Assembly: GCF_003116015.1 (NCBI RefSeq)
Contig: NZ_LGQZ01000203.1
Span: 1 to 35,241, forward strand
DNA from: Azospirillum sp. TSO22-1
Lineage (GTDB): Bacteria > Pseudomonadota > Alphaproteobacteria > Azospirillales > Azospirillaceae
Length of the DNA: 35,241 bases
Reading direction: 5' to 3'
Made by a program: the position numbers and the translations under genes. This document shows, piece after piece, positions 14,266 through 21,900 of the stretch. Below the pieces are notes generated by a model. That model was given only the letters and a program-made list of their open reading frames with translations. It did not search any database and was not told the origin of the DNA. Within the stretch, counting starts at the first letter, position 1. The number at the start of each line of letters is the position of its first letter.

Positions 14266-15303
14266 TCAGGTCTTCGGCTCGGACTTGGCGTTGTAGCGCT
14301 TCGACCACTCCGCCAGGATGCGGTCGCGGTTCGCCGCCGCCCAGGTGAAGTCGTAGGACTTCATCATCTGCTCCTCGGCATTGGGCGGGTAGTTGGGGAT
14401 GTCGCGCTTCACGCCGGGGTAAGCGGTGACGGCGTAGAAGGCGTTGTACGCCTCGTTGGCCTTCTTCGTGACCGCCCAGTCCGCCAGCTTCCTGGCGGCG
14501 TCGAGGTTCTTGGTGCCCTTGACGATGGCGGTCGCCTCCATCTCCCAGCCCGAGCCTTCCTTGGGCAGGATGATCTCCAGCGGCGCGCCCTTGGTCTTCA
14601 GGCTGGCGCCGGTGTACTCGATGGAGATGCCCAGGGTGTACTCGCCCTGCGCCGCCATGCGGCACGGCTTGGAGCCGGAATGGGTGTAGACGGCGATGTT
14701 CTCGTTCAGCGCGTCCATGTACTTCCAGCCGGCCTCCTCGCCCATCTGCTGCAACCAGCCGGAGACGGTGAGGTAACCGGTGCCGGACGACGCCGGGTTC
14801 GGCATCACCAGCTTGCCCTTGTAGACCGGCTTGACGAGGTCGGCCCAGGTGGCCGGGGCCGGCATCTTTTCGCGCGCCGCCTCGGCCGTGTTGTAGCAGA
14901 TGGCGCCCAGCCACGCGTCCATGCCCACCCAGGTCGGCGGCGCCTTCTGGTCCTTGAACCCGGCCTTCAGCTTGTCGTAGCCGGCCGGCGCGTAGGGCTC
15001 CAGCAGGCCGCCCTGGTCGAGGATCATCAGGCTCGACGCCGCCACGCCCCAGATGATGTCGGCCTGCGGGTTGTCCTTCTCGGCCAGCAGGCGGGCGGTG
15101 ATGACGCCGGTGGAGTCGCGCACCCAGCGCACCTCGATGCCGGGGTTGTCCGCCTCGAACGCCTTCTTGTACGGCTCCAGCTGTTCGTTCTCCAGCGCCG
15201 TGTAGACGGTCAGCCTCGTCGCCGCCGATGCCGAGAGGGACGCAGCAATCACCGTGAACGCGGCCGAAACAGTCAAAGCAACGGCGTGGCTGTGGCGCAG
15301 CAT
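14266..15303 (-). CDS. 2-aminoethylphosphonate ABC transporter periplasmic binding protein (PhnS2-type)
   Basis: A 345-residue secreted binding protein. Signal peptide (HAVALTVSAAFTVIAASLSA, cleavage after ASA near residue 27), then a type-2 periplasmic-binding fold. The family core LTVYTALENEQLEPYKKAFE, WVRDSTGVITARLLAEKDNP, MPNPASSGTGYLTVSGWLQ and YTHSGSKPCRMAAQGEY closely matches the putative AEP-binding proteins. GGAGGG lies 8 bp before the ATG at 15303, so the longer N-terminal frame is rejected. First gene of the transporter-eutBC operon; the upstream 151 bp holds palindromes for a regulator. Confidence 0.9.
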   Translation of the reverse strand: MLRHSHAVALTVSAAFTVIAASLSASAATRLTVYTALENEQLEPYKKAFEADNPGIEVRWVRDSTGVITARLLAEKDNPQADIIWGVAASSLMILDQGGLLEPYAPAGYDKLKAGFKDQKAPPTWVGMDAWLGAICYNTAEAAREKMPAPATWADLVKPVYKGKLVMPNPASSGTGYLTVSGWLQQMGEEAGWKYMDALNENIAVYTHSGSKPCRMAAQGEYTLGISIEYTGASLKTKGAPLEIILPKEGSGWEMEATAIVKGTKNLDAARKLADWAVTKKANEAYNAFYAVTAYPGVKRDIPNYPPNAEEQMMKSYDFTWAAANRDRILAEWSKRYNAKSEPKT

Positions 15304-15335
15304 TTCTCTAACCCTCCATTTGGTTCCGTCATCGG

Positions 15336-15361
15336 CGTCATGACGATATTCCGCCAATATC
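15336..15361 (-). promoter_or_regulatory. Palindromes upstream of the AEP transporter operon
   Basis: CGTCATGACG (15336-15345) adjoins GATATT-CCGCC-AATATC (15345-15361), a perfect inverted repeat. Both lie 33-58 bp before the binding-protein start, in a relatively AT-rich spacer. They are candidate operators for the adjacent DeoR-family regulator; no clear promoter hexamers could be assigned. Confidence 0.4.
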
Positions 15362-15454
15362 TTGGCATCGCCTTTCAAGAACTATGCCTTATCCGGACTC
15401 CTTTAAAATCAAAAGGGTTATTGGGTGAAATTTTTGTGAATGCTTATTCCCGCG

Positions 15455-16264
15455 TCAGTCGCCTGCCGCCCTGATGAAATTTTCCGCACCGGCCTGCGCC
15501 CGCACGGCGCCGGCCACCTCGCGCACGCCGGCGCGCAGCAGCGCCTTCACCGTGTCCGGGTCGGCGCTGCGGTCGGTGACCAGCGTGTCGACGCGCCCGC
15601 ACGGGCAGATCTGCGCCCGGCTGCCGATCCCCAGCTTCGACCCGTCGGCCAGCATCATCACGCCGTGCGAATGGCGGATCATGGCGGCGGCGACCTCCGC
15701 CTCGGCGATCTCGAAGTCCATGGCGCCCTGCTGCGGGTGCAGGCCCACCGGGGACAACACCGCCACGTCCAGCTGGAAGCGCGCGATCTCCGCCAGCGTG
15801 CGGGCGCCCAGCGTCGCCGGCACCTCGCGCGCCAGCTCACCGCCCAGCAGGTGCGCCCCGCCCGCGGCAGACCCGCGCAGCGCCATCGCCACGTCTATGG
15901 AGTTGGTCACCACCGTCACGTCGGGCACCTGGGCCAGCTGCTCGGCGAACAGCGCGGTGGTGGTGCCGGCGTCGATGAAACAGCTCTGCCCCGGGCGGAA
16001 CAGCGCCGCGGCGGTGCGGGCGATCTCCTGCTTCTGCGGGCGGTTGCGGGTGAGACGGGCGGTGAACGGCTCCTCCGCCGCCGCGGCCGGCAGCATGGCG
16101 CCGCCGTGCACCCGCATCAGCTCCCCCGCCGCCTCAAGCTCCAGCAGGTCGCGCCGCACCGTCTCGCGCGAGACGGACAGCTCGCGGGCGATCTCCTCCG
16201 TCGTCACGCGGGTGCGGGCGTGGAGCAGGTTGCGGATGCGCTGATGGCGGTCCTGCGCCCACAT
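15455..16264 (-). CDS. DeoR/GlpR family transcriptional regulator
   Basis: A 269-residue repressor-type regulator. The N-terminal DeoR helix-turn-helix (RHQRIRNLLHARTRVTTEEIARELSVSRETVRRDLLELEAAGELMRVHGGA) is textbook. The C-terminal DeoRC sensor domain has IDAGTTTALFAEQL and MMLADGSKLGI, typical of phosphorylated-ligand sensors. The ATG at 16264 has GGAG six bases upstream; the apparent earlier start is TTG. It lies directly upstream of the AEP-transporter/eutBC operon in the same direction and is divergent from the HisN-type gene. It probably controls both, with a phosphorylated or phosphonate-type effector. AEP loci often use LysR or GntR regulators, so this choice is noteworthy. Confidence 0.88.
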   Translation of the reverse strand: MWAQDRHQRIRNLLHARTRVTTEEIARELSVSRETVRRDLLELEAAGELMRVHGGAMLPAAAAEEPFTARLTRNRPQKQEIARTAAALFRPGQSCFIDAGTTTALFAEQLAQVPDVTVVTNSIDVAMALRGSAAGGAHLLGGELAREVPATLGARTLAEIARFQLDVAVLSPVGLHPQQGAMDFEIAEAEVAAAMIRHSHGVMMLADGSKLGIGSRAQICPCGRVDTLVTDRSADPDTVKALLRAGVREVAGAVRAQAGAENFIRAAGD

Positions 16265-16311
16265 GGGCAACTCCGGCCTTAGGTCGCGGGCGTGTGTTCT
16301 TTTGTGGAGAT

Positions 16312-16340
16312 TTGCATATGTGTGGATTTCCGTCTAGCCT
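16312..16340 (+). promoter_or_regulatory. Candidate promoter for the HisN-type gene
   Basis: TTGCAT (16312-16317), a 17-bp spacer and TAGCCT (16335-16340) precede the gene, with AAAGGA before its ATG. TGTGGA occurs twice close together (16304-16309 and 16321-16326) as a possible regulator-binding direct repeat. Moderate at best. Confidence 0.35.
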
Positions 16341-16370
16341 TTCCGCACGACCTCTCCGAAAGGACGATCC

Positions 16371-17144
16371 ATGACCGACGCCCCGCTCGACGCGTTCGCC
16401 GCCTTCGCCGACAGCCTGGCCGAGCGGACGCGGCCGGTGATCGACCGCTTCTTCCGCCAGCCCCTGCCGGTGGAGGTGAAAGGCGACGGCTCCCCCGTCA
16501 CCATCGCCGACCGCGCCGTGGAGGAGATGCTGCGCGCCGCCATCCGCGAGCGCTTCCCCGACCACGGCATCCTCGGCGAGGAGTACGGGCGGCAGGACAT
16601 CGGCCGCCGCTTCGTCTGGGTGATCGACCCCATCGACGGCACCAAGAGCTTCATCACCGGCCTGCCGCTGTTCGGCACGCTGCTGGCGCTGCTCGACGAG
16701 GGGCGGCCGGTGCTGGGGGTGGTGGAGATCCAGCCGCTGCGCGAGCGCTGGGTGGGTGTCGCCGGACGCGGCACGACGCTGAACGGCCGACCCTGCCGGA
16801 CCCGTGCCTGCACGCGGCTGGAGGACGCGGTGCTCTACGCCACCACCCCCGACATCTTCGAAGGCGCTGACGCCGATGCGTTCGCGCGGGTGAGCGCCAA
16901 GGCGCGGCTGCGCCGCTTCGGTGGCGACTGCTACGCCTACGCCCTGGTGGCGGCGGGCACGGTGGACGCGGTGGTGGAGGTCGGCTTGCAGCCCTATGAC
17001 TATCTACCACTGGTCGCGGTGATCGAAGGCGCCGGCGGTGTCGTCACCGACTGGCGGGGCCGCCCGCCCGGCATCGACTCCGATGGCCGCATCGTCGCCG
17101 CGGCAACGCCGGAGCTGCACCGGGCGATCCTGGAGACGCTGTGA
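16371..17144 (+). CDS. hisN: Inositol-monophosphatase-family phosphatase, histidinol-phosphatase (HisN) type
   Basis: A 257-residue Mg-dependent phosphatase. Metal ligands are visible as E70-E71 (GEEYG), D86-P-I-D89-G-T (WVIDPIDGTKSF), and the later YDYLPLVAVIEGAGG block, where the usual W-D is Y-D. Close in pattern to alphaproteobacterial HisN (SPVTIADRAVEEMLR, FITGLPLFGTLLALL, RFGGDCYAYALVA), which dephosphorylates L-histidinol phosphate. No other his gene is nearby. Its divergent position next to the DeoR gene of the AEP locus raises the alternative that it acts on another small phosphate ester. AAAGGA gives a good start. It ends 13 bp before the convergent unknown gene. Confidence 0.75.
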   Translation: MTDAPLDAFAAFADSLAERTRPVIDRFFRQPLPVEVKGDGSPVTIADRAVEEMLRAAIRERFPDHGILGEEYGRQDIGRRFVWVIDPIDGTKSFITGLPLFGTLLALLDEGRPVLGVVEIQPLRERWVGVAGRGTTLNGRPCRTRACTRLEDAVLYATTPDIFEGADADAFARVSAKARLRRFGGDCYAYALVAAGTVDAVVEVGLQPYDYLPLVAVIEGAGGVVTDWRGRPPGIDSDGRIVAAATPELHRAILETL

Positions 17145-17157
17145 CGGCGCGGCGGTA

Positions 17158-18780
17158 TCAGCGGCCGGATACGGGCGCGTGCCCGATGCCGGACATCCGC
17201 GTCAACACCTCCAGGGCGATGGACGCGTTGATGGTTCCGGGAGTCGGCAGCGCTGGTGCATGGAAGGCGGCGGCCGTTGCCGACGCGCTCCCGCCCTTCG
17301 CGGGTTCCTTGGCCGCCTTCGACATTTCCGCCAGAGTCTGCAACGCCTTCGCGGCGCTGTGGGATCCGGGCGCATCCTTCTGCTGGAAGACGTACGCGTC
17401 ATCCTCCCGCGCCAGCGCCGTCTTGTACTCATCGAGCGAACCGTACAGGACGGTCCCGGTGTCCGCCGCGGTGCCGTAGCGGAATCGGTTGCTGCCGTAC
17501 ATGGCGAAATAGAACTGCTGGTCGCTTTCGGAGAGCGTGTTGAGCGCCTTCAGCGTGTACTCGTAGCCGGAGTACACCTCGCCCGCTTCGTCCCGGCGAA
17601 TCATCTCAGGCAAGAAACTGTTCTGCGCGCGCGCCATGCGGTCTTCCGCCGCCCACAATTTGGGCAGGATGCCCGAGGTCTCCCAGTTCTTGACGATGGC
17701 CATTCGCGTCGGGCCTATATCCCCCGCTTCCCAGGTGTAGCGGCTCACTGTCGTGAACGCCTTCGCCTGATCCAGCAGCGGCGTCCGCCCGCTGTTGTCG
17801 TTGATGGTCGACAGCGCCTTGGCAAGCTCGGTGTTGCTCGGCCGCTGGTACCCCGGCGTTTTCTCCGGCCACGTCGGATCGACCGTACCAAGCGACGGCG
17901 ACGTATCCGGGGGTGGCCCGAAGGCCGCGAAATGCGCCTCGGCCCTGGCTGTCCAAGAGTCGCTCTCCTGGCTCGTCGCCACCAGGCCGAGGAGGTCGAG
18001 CGTCCGCTGATCGCCCGCTGCCTGCACCACGGCGCCAATGGCCTTGAGCGTACGATGATTGTTGCTCTCGACCAGTTCGCCGGCACGCGGCTCCCGGGCG
18101 AGTTCCTCGCTGATCTTGGCGGTGTAGGCGGGATCGGCCAACGCCACGCCAAGTTCCCGCATGATGCCGATCCGCGCCGTCAGGCCGGCGCGATAGGTGT
18201 CGACGGACGCGAACGCGTCCGGCGCGCCAGCCGGGGATTGCCGCACCGAGCCCTCGTACAGGTTCTTCGCGGCCAGAAACGTCTGCTGATCGTCGGCGGA
18301 CAATGCATCGAACGCCTTCAGCGTGCTCTGCAGCGATTCGGGCGTGAAGCCGTATTGCGTCGTCCGCATCCGCGTCTGAACCTTCGTAAAGACATCCTCC
18401 AAACGTTGCGCGTAGGCGGAATCCAGGAAAGCAGCGACGACACCGGACGCCTCCGCGCGCTTGGCGTCGGTGTCGAAGTTCGCGCTGTCCGCCACCATGG
18501 CGTTGAGCGCCTTGAAGGCCGCGATCTGGTCGGCGACCGCCGTCCTACCGCTGGCATCGTTGAGCGCGGCCAGCGCGTCCCCGACCGATTGCGATCCCCA
18601 GACGCTCGCCGGGGCGGAGGCCGGTTGCGCTGGAGCGTCCAGCAACGCCTGCGCCGTGGCGGAGAGCGTGACCGTGTCGACGATGGTGGCGCTGTCCCGG
18701 ACAGTCGCGGACGGCAACGGCGCTGACGAGGGCGACGGCTGCGCCGCCACGGCCGGCGCGGAAATCGGCTGAATCTGCAT
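17158..18780 (-). CDS. Unknown protein with a tandem internal duplication
   Basis: Not recognised as a known family. A 540-residue, mostly alpha-helical, alanine-rich protein with no signal peptide or membrane segment. Two related blocks stand about 254 residues apart: residues 66-94 (ALNDASGRTAVADQIAAF) match 319-347 (TINDNSGRTPLLDQAKAF), 150-178 (TLKAFDALSADDQQ) match 406-434 (TLKALNTLSESDQQ), and 191-203 match 447-459. The N-terminal segment DTVTLSATAQALLDA (35-49) resembles short motifs near the N-termini of flagellar-export-related proteins; this is only a resemblance. The ATG at 18780 is chosen although its Shine-Dalgarno is weak. Its base composition looks less GC-biased than its neighbours. 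It sits between the two halves of the AEP island but may be unrelated. Confidence 0.7.
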   Translation of the reverse strand: MQIQPISAPAVAAQPSPSSAPLPSATVRDSATIVDTVTLSATAQALLDAPAQPASAPASVWGSQSVGDALAALNDASGRTAVADQIAAFKALNAMVADSANFDTDAKRAEASGVVAAFLDSAYAQRLEDVFTKVQTRMRTTQYGFTPESLQSTLKAFDALSADDQQTFLAAKNLYEGSVRQSPAGAPDAFASVDTYRAGLTARIGIMRELGVALADPAYTAKISEELAREPRAGELVESNNHRTLKAIGAVVQAAGDQRTLDLLGLVATSQESDSWTARAEAHFAAFGPPPDTSPSLGTVDPTWPEKTPGYQRPSNTELAKALSTINDNSGRTPLLDQAKAFTTVSRYTWEAGDIGPTRMAIVKNWETSGILPKLWAAEDRMARAQNSFLPEMIRRDEAGEVYSGYEYTLKALNTLSESDQQFYFAMYGSNRFRYGTAADTGTVLYGSLDEYKTALAREDDAYVFQQKDAPGSHSAAKALQTLAEMSKAAKEPAKGGSASATAAAFHAPALPTPGTINASIALEVLTRMSGIGHAPVSGR

Positions 18781-18949
18781 GGCGTCCGCGAGCCTTTTGC
18801 CTGCTTTGCCTTTCGGACCACACGGTTCGGCGCGTGGCCGACGGGTGACCACGAAACCTCACCATAGGTGGATCAATCCGTAAAGATATTCCCATAACCA
18901 CGGAATGCACATGTGTGAGTTTGTCGCGCGGGCAGCGCACACACCGCAG

Positions 18950-18990
18950 TATCAATAGACATTATCAATGTTGCTATAGATAAAATTGAT
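18950..18990 (+). promoter_or_regulatory. AT-rich repeats upstream of phnW
   Basis: TATCAAT occurs twice, 13 bp apart (18950-18956 and 18963-18969), and ATTGAT (18985-18990) is the inverted form. This 40-bp AT-rich patch in a 267-bp gap, 60-100 bp before phnW, is the likely promoter/operator region of the phnW operon. No confident -35/-10 pair was found, although TATAGA and TAAAAT occur. Confidence 0.4.
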
Positions 18991-19047
18991 TTGATTTATG
19001 GAAGCCCGCGCGGTGCAATCACCTCACCGTTCGACAGGGAGACCCCG

Positions 19048-20160
19048 ATGCAGGAACCCTATCTGCTGACACCCGGCCCGCTGACCACCTCGCGCACCGT
19101 CAAGGAGGCGATGCTGCGCGACTGGGGCTCGCGCGACGGCGCCTTCATCGCGCTCAACACCCGCATCCGCGCGCGGCTGGCGGAGCTGGCGGGTGCGACG
19201 GGCACGCACGTGGCGGTGCCGATGCAGGGCTCCGGCACCTTCGCGGTGGAGGCGATGATCGGCACCTTGGTGCCGCGCGCCGGCAAGCTGCTGGTGCTGG
19301 TCAACGGCGCCTACGGCAAGCGCATGGTCCGCATGGCCGAGGTGATCGGGCGCGCGGTGACGGCCATCGAGGCGGCGGAGGACCAGCCGGTGGACATCGG
19401 TGCCCTCGACCGCGCGCTGGCGGCGGACCCGGCGATCACCCACGTGGCGGTGGTCCATTGCGAGACCACGTCGGGCATCCTCAACCCGGTCGGCGACGTG
19501 GCGACCGTGGTGGCACGGCACGGCCGACGGCTGCTGATCGACTCCATGAGCGCCTTCGGCGCCCTGCCGCTGGACGCCGCCGCCATCCCGTTCGAGGCGG
19601 TCGCCGCCTCCTCCAACAAATGCCTGGAAGGCGCGCCCGGCATGGGCTTCGTCATCGTCCGCACCGACGCGCTGGCGGCGGCCCGGGGGAACGCGCATTC
19701 GCTCAGCCTCGACCTGCACGACCAGTGGAAGGGCTTCGAGGCCAACGCGCAGTGGCGCTTCACCCCGCCCACCCACGTGCTGGCCGCCTTCGGGCAGGCG
19801 ATCGACGAGCACACGGCCGAGGGCGGCGTCGAGGGGCGCGGCGCCCGCTACGCCGCCAATTGCCGGATCCTGGTGGAGGGGATGCGGGCGCTGGGCTTCC
19901 GCACGCTGCTGCCGGACGGCTTGCAGGCGCCGATCATCGTCACCTTCCGCATGCCGGCCGACCCGGCCTTCGTCTTCGAGACCTTCTACGACCGGCTGCG
20001 CGACAAGGGCTTCGTCATCTACCCCGGCAAGCTGACGGTCGCCGACAGCTTCCGCATCGGCTGCATCGGCCGGCTGGGGGCAGCGGAGATGGAAGCGGCG
20101 CTGGCCGCGATCCGCGCGACGCTCGACGACATGGGCGTGCGCTCCGGCGCGCCGGCGTAG
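19048..20160 (+). CDS. phnW: 2-aminoethylphosphonate:pyruvate aminotransferase PhnW
   Basis: A 370-residue PLP aminotransferase that converts AEP and pyruvate to phosphonoacetaldehyde and L-alanine. The family start LLTPGPLTTSRTVKEAML is intact. D165 (LLIDSMSAFGALPLD) and the Schiff-base lysine K191 (AASSNKCLEGAPGMGF) are in place. The ATG at 19048 follows GGGAGA by 5 bp; the longer frame from 18991 has no ribosome-binding site. First gene of a plus-strand operon with phnX, a DMT transporter and pbfA. Cytoplasmic. Length is normal for the family. Confidence 0.95.
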   Translation: MQEPYLLTPGPLTTSRTVKEAMLRDWGSRDGAFIALNTRIRARLAELAGATGTHVAVPMQGSGTFAVEAMIGTLVPRAGKLLVLVNGAYGKRMVRMAEVIGRAVTAIEAAEDQPVDIGALDRALAADPAITHVAVVHCETTSGILNPVGDVATVVARHGRRLLIDSMSAFGALPLDAAAIPFEAVAASSNKCLEGAPGMGFVIVRTDALAAARGNAHSLSLDLHDQWKGFEANAQWRFTPPTHVLAAFGQAIDEHTAEGGVEGRGARYAANCRILVEGMRALGFRTLLPDGLQAPIIVTFRMPADPAFVFETFYDRLRDKGFVIYPGKLTVADSFRIGCIGRLGAAEMEAALAAIRATLDDMGVRSGAPA

Positions 20161-20184
20161 AAACACGAGGGAAAGAGACCACCC

Positions 20185-21015
20185 ATGACCCACACCTACA
20201 CCCGCCGCTACACCGGCCCGCTCAAGGCCGTGGTGCTCGACTGGGCCGGCACGACCGTCGATTTCGGCTGCCTCGCCCCGGCCGCCGCCTTCATGGAGGC
20301 GTTCCACCGCTCCGGCGTCGACATCACGCTGGAGCAGGCACGCGCGCCCATGGGTATGCCGAAGTGGAACCACATCCAGGCGATCACCCGCATGCCGCCC
20401 GTGGCCGAGGCCTGGACCGCCAAGCACGGCAAGGCGCCGACCGACGCCGACGTGGACGCGCTGTACGAGCGTTTCCTGCCGCTCCAGGTCGGCGTGGTGG
20501 CCGAGCATTCGGCGCTGATCCCCGGCGCGCTCGACGCGGTCGAGGCCATGCGGGCGCGCGGGCTGAAGATCGGCTCGACCACCGGCTACCCGGCGCCGGT
20601 GATGGAGGTGGTCCTCGCCGAGGCGGCGAAGCAGGGCTACCGCCCCGACTGCGTCGTCTGCGCCGGCGAGACGCCGGCCGGCCGGCCCGGCCCGTACATG
20701 GCGCTGAAGTGCCTGATCGACCTGCAGATCTCGCCCGTGCAGGCCTGCGTGAAGATCGGCGACACGGTGGTGGACGTCGAGGAGGGGCTGAACGCCGGCA
20801 TGTGGACCATCGCGTTGACCGACACCGGCAACGAGGTCGGCCTGCCGCTCGCCGAATGGCGGGAGGTGCCGGAGACCGGCCGCGCCGCGTTGCGCGCCCG
20901 CGCCGCCGACAAGCTGGCGGGCGCCGGAGCGCACTACGTGGTGCCGAGCTTGGCTGACGCGCTGCCGCTGCTCGACGTGATCGAGGCGCGGCTGGCCCGC
21001 GGGGAGACGCCGTAG
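20185..21015 (+). CDS. phnX: Phosphonoacetaldehyde hydrolase (phosphonatase) PhnX
   Basis: A 276-residue HAD-superfamily enzyme that cleaves phosphonoacetaldehyde to acetaldehyde and phosphate. The nucleophile is D19 in LDWAGTTVDFG. The cap-domain Schiff-base lysine is K60 (PMGMPKWNH), and the acidic motif IGDTVVDVEEG is present, so all the catalytic features that define PhnX over other HAD enzymes are retained. It begins 24 bp after phnW with AAAGAG upstream. It completes the PhnW-PhnX route, giving the cell phosphorus, nitrogen (as alanine) and carbon (as acetaldehyde). Confidence 0.95.
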   Translation: MTHTYTRRYTGPLKAVVLDWAGTTVDFGCLAPAAAFMEAFHRSGVDITLEQARAPMGMPKWNHIQAITRMPPVAEAWTAKHGKAPTDADVDALYERFLPLQVGVVAEHSALIPGALDAVEAMRARGLKIGSTTGYPAPVMEVVLAEAAKQGYRPDCVVCAGETPAGRPGPYMALKCLIDLQISPVQACVKIGDTVVDVEEGLNAGMWTIALTDTGNEVGLPLAEWREVPETGRAALRARAADKLAGAGAHYVVPSLADALPLLDVIEARLARGETP

Positions 21016-21019
21016 CCCC

Positions 21020-21865
21020 GTGCCGCCGTCCCTCGCCGCTCTGGTCCTGCTGTCCGCCGCGCTGCACCCGGTCTGGAACGTCCTGGTCAAGCGCGACGCC
21101 AGCCCGGCAGGATCCTTCCTGATCCTCGGCACCACGCTGGTCGGGATCGGCGTCGTGCAGGCGCTGATCTCCGGCGTGGCGCTGTGGCCGTCGGAGGCGG
21201 TATGGCCGGCGCTGCTGGCCTCGGCCGGCGGGCAGATGCTGTACGGCACGGCGCTGGCCCTGGCGTTGCGGCGCGGCGACCTGTCGGCCTACTATCCTGT
21301 GGTGCGCGCCTCGCCGGTGGCGGTGGTGGCCTTCGGCTGGATGGTCGAGGGGCGCAGCTACGGCGCGCCGCTGCTGGTCGGCATCGCGCTGGTGCTGGCC
21401 GGCGGTTTCCTCTTGCAGGCGCGGCCGGGCAAGCGCTTCGACGACCCGCCCACGCTGGCGGCGGCGGTGGTCGCCATGCTGGGATCGGCGGTCTACTCGG
21501 TCGCCGACGGGCGCGCCATGCAGCTGGCCGCGCCGGAGCTGGTGCTGGTCTGGGCGCAGGGCCTGGCGCTGCCGGTGGAGTTGCTGGCCTTCCGCCTGAT
21601 CGGCATGCCGGTGCGCCTGGGCGGCCGGCGCGGACTGTTGAGCGGCATGACGGCGGGGGCCATCGCCTACGCGTCGTACTATCTGATCCTGCTGGTCTAC
21701 CAATTGGGCGGCAGCGTCGCGGCGGTGACCAGCGTGCGGCAGGCCTCCATCCCGCTGTCCGTGCTGATGGGGGCGCTGTGGCTGGGCGAGCGGAACCTCG
21801 CCGCGCGGCTCGGCGCCTCGCTGGTGGTGGCCGCGGGAATCGTGCTGATCGTGCTGAACCGGTGA
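21020..21865 (+). CDS. DMT-superfamily (EamA-like) membrane transporter
   Basis: A 281-residue inner-membrane protein with about ten hydrophobic helices in two related halves, typical of EamA/DMT carriers (VLVKRDASPAGSF in the first half, SVRQASIPLSVLMGALWLGERN in the second). It starts with GTG four bases after the phnX stop; GGGGAG at 21001-21006 is a rather distant Shine-Dalgarno. Being inside the phnW-phnX-pbfA operon, it may import a phosphonate or export a product such as excess alanine or acetaldehyde-derived metabolites. Direction and substrate cannot be told from sequence. Confidence 0.82.
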   Translation: MPPSLAALVLLSAALHPVWNVLVKRDASPAGSFLILGTTLVGIGVVQALISGVALWPSEAVWPALLASAGGQMLYGTALALALRRGDLSAYYPVVRASPVAVVAFGWMVEGRSYGAPLLVGIALVLAGGFLLQARPGKRFDDPPTLAAAVVAMLGSAVYSVADGRAMQLAAPELVLVWAQGLALPVELLAFRLIGMPVRLGGRRGLLSGMTAGAIAYASYYLILLVYQLGGSVAAVTSVRQASIPLSVLMGALWLGERNLAARLGASLVVAAGIVLIVLNR

Positions 21866-21894
21866 AGGGTCAGTGAAAGGCCAGTGAAAGGGAG
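21862..21894 (+). repeat. Three 11-bp tandem copies spanning the DMT stop codon and pbfA ribosome-binding site
   Basis: GTGAAGGG, GTGAAAGG and GTGAAAGGG begin at 21862, 21873 and 21884, an exact 11-bp period. The first includes the DMT stop codon and the last runs into the pbfA GGGAGG, so several purine-rich ribosome-binding options are lined up. Confidence 0.6.
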
Positions 21895-21900
21895 GATGCG

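Noticed and set aside
19024..21249. A 741-residue minus-strand frame opposite phnW and phnX
   Set aside because: Antisense to two genes with intact catalytic motifs; composition (His, Arg, Gln, Val rich) is that of a shadow frame.
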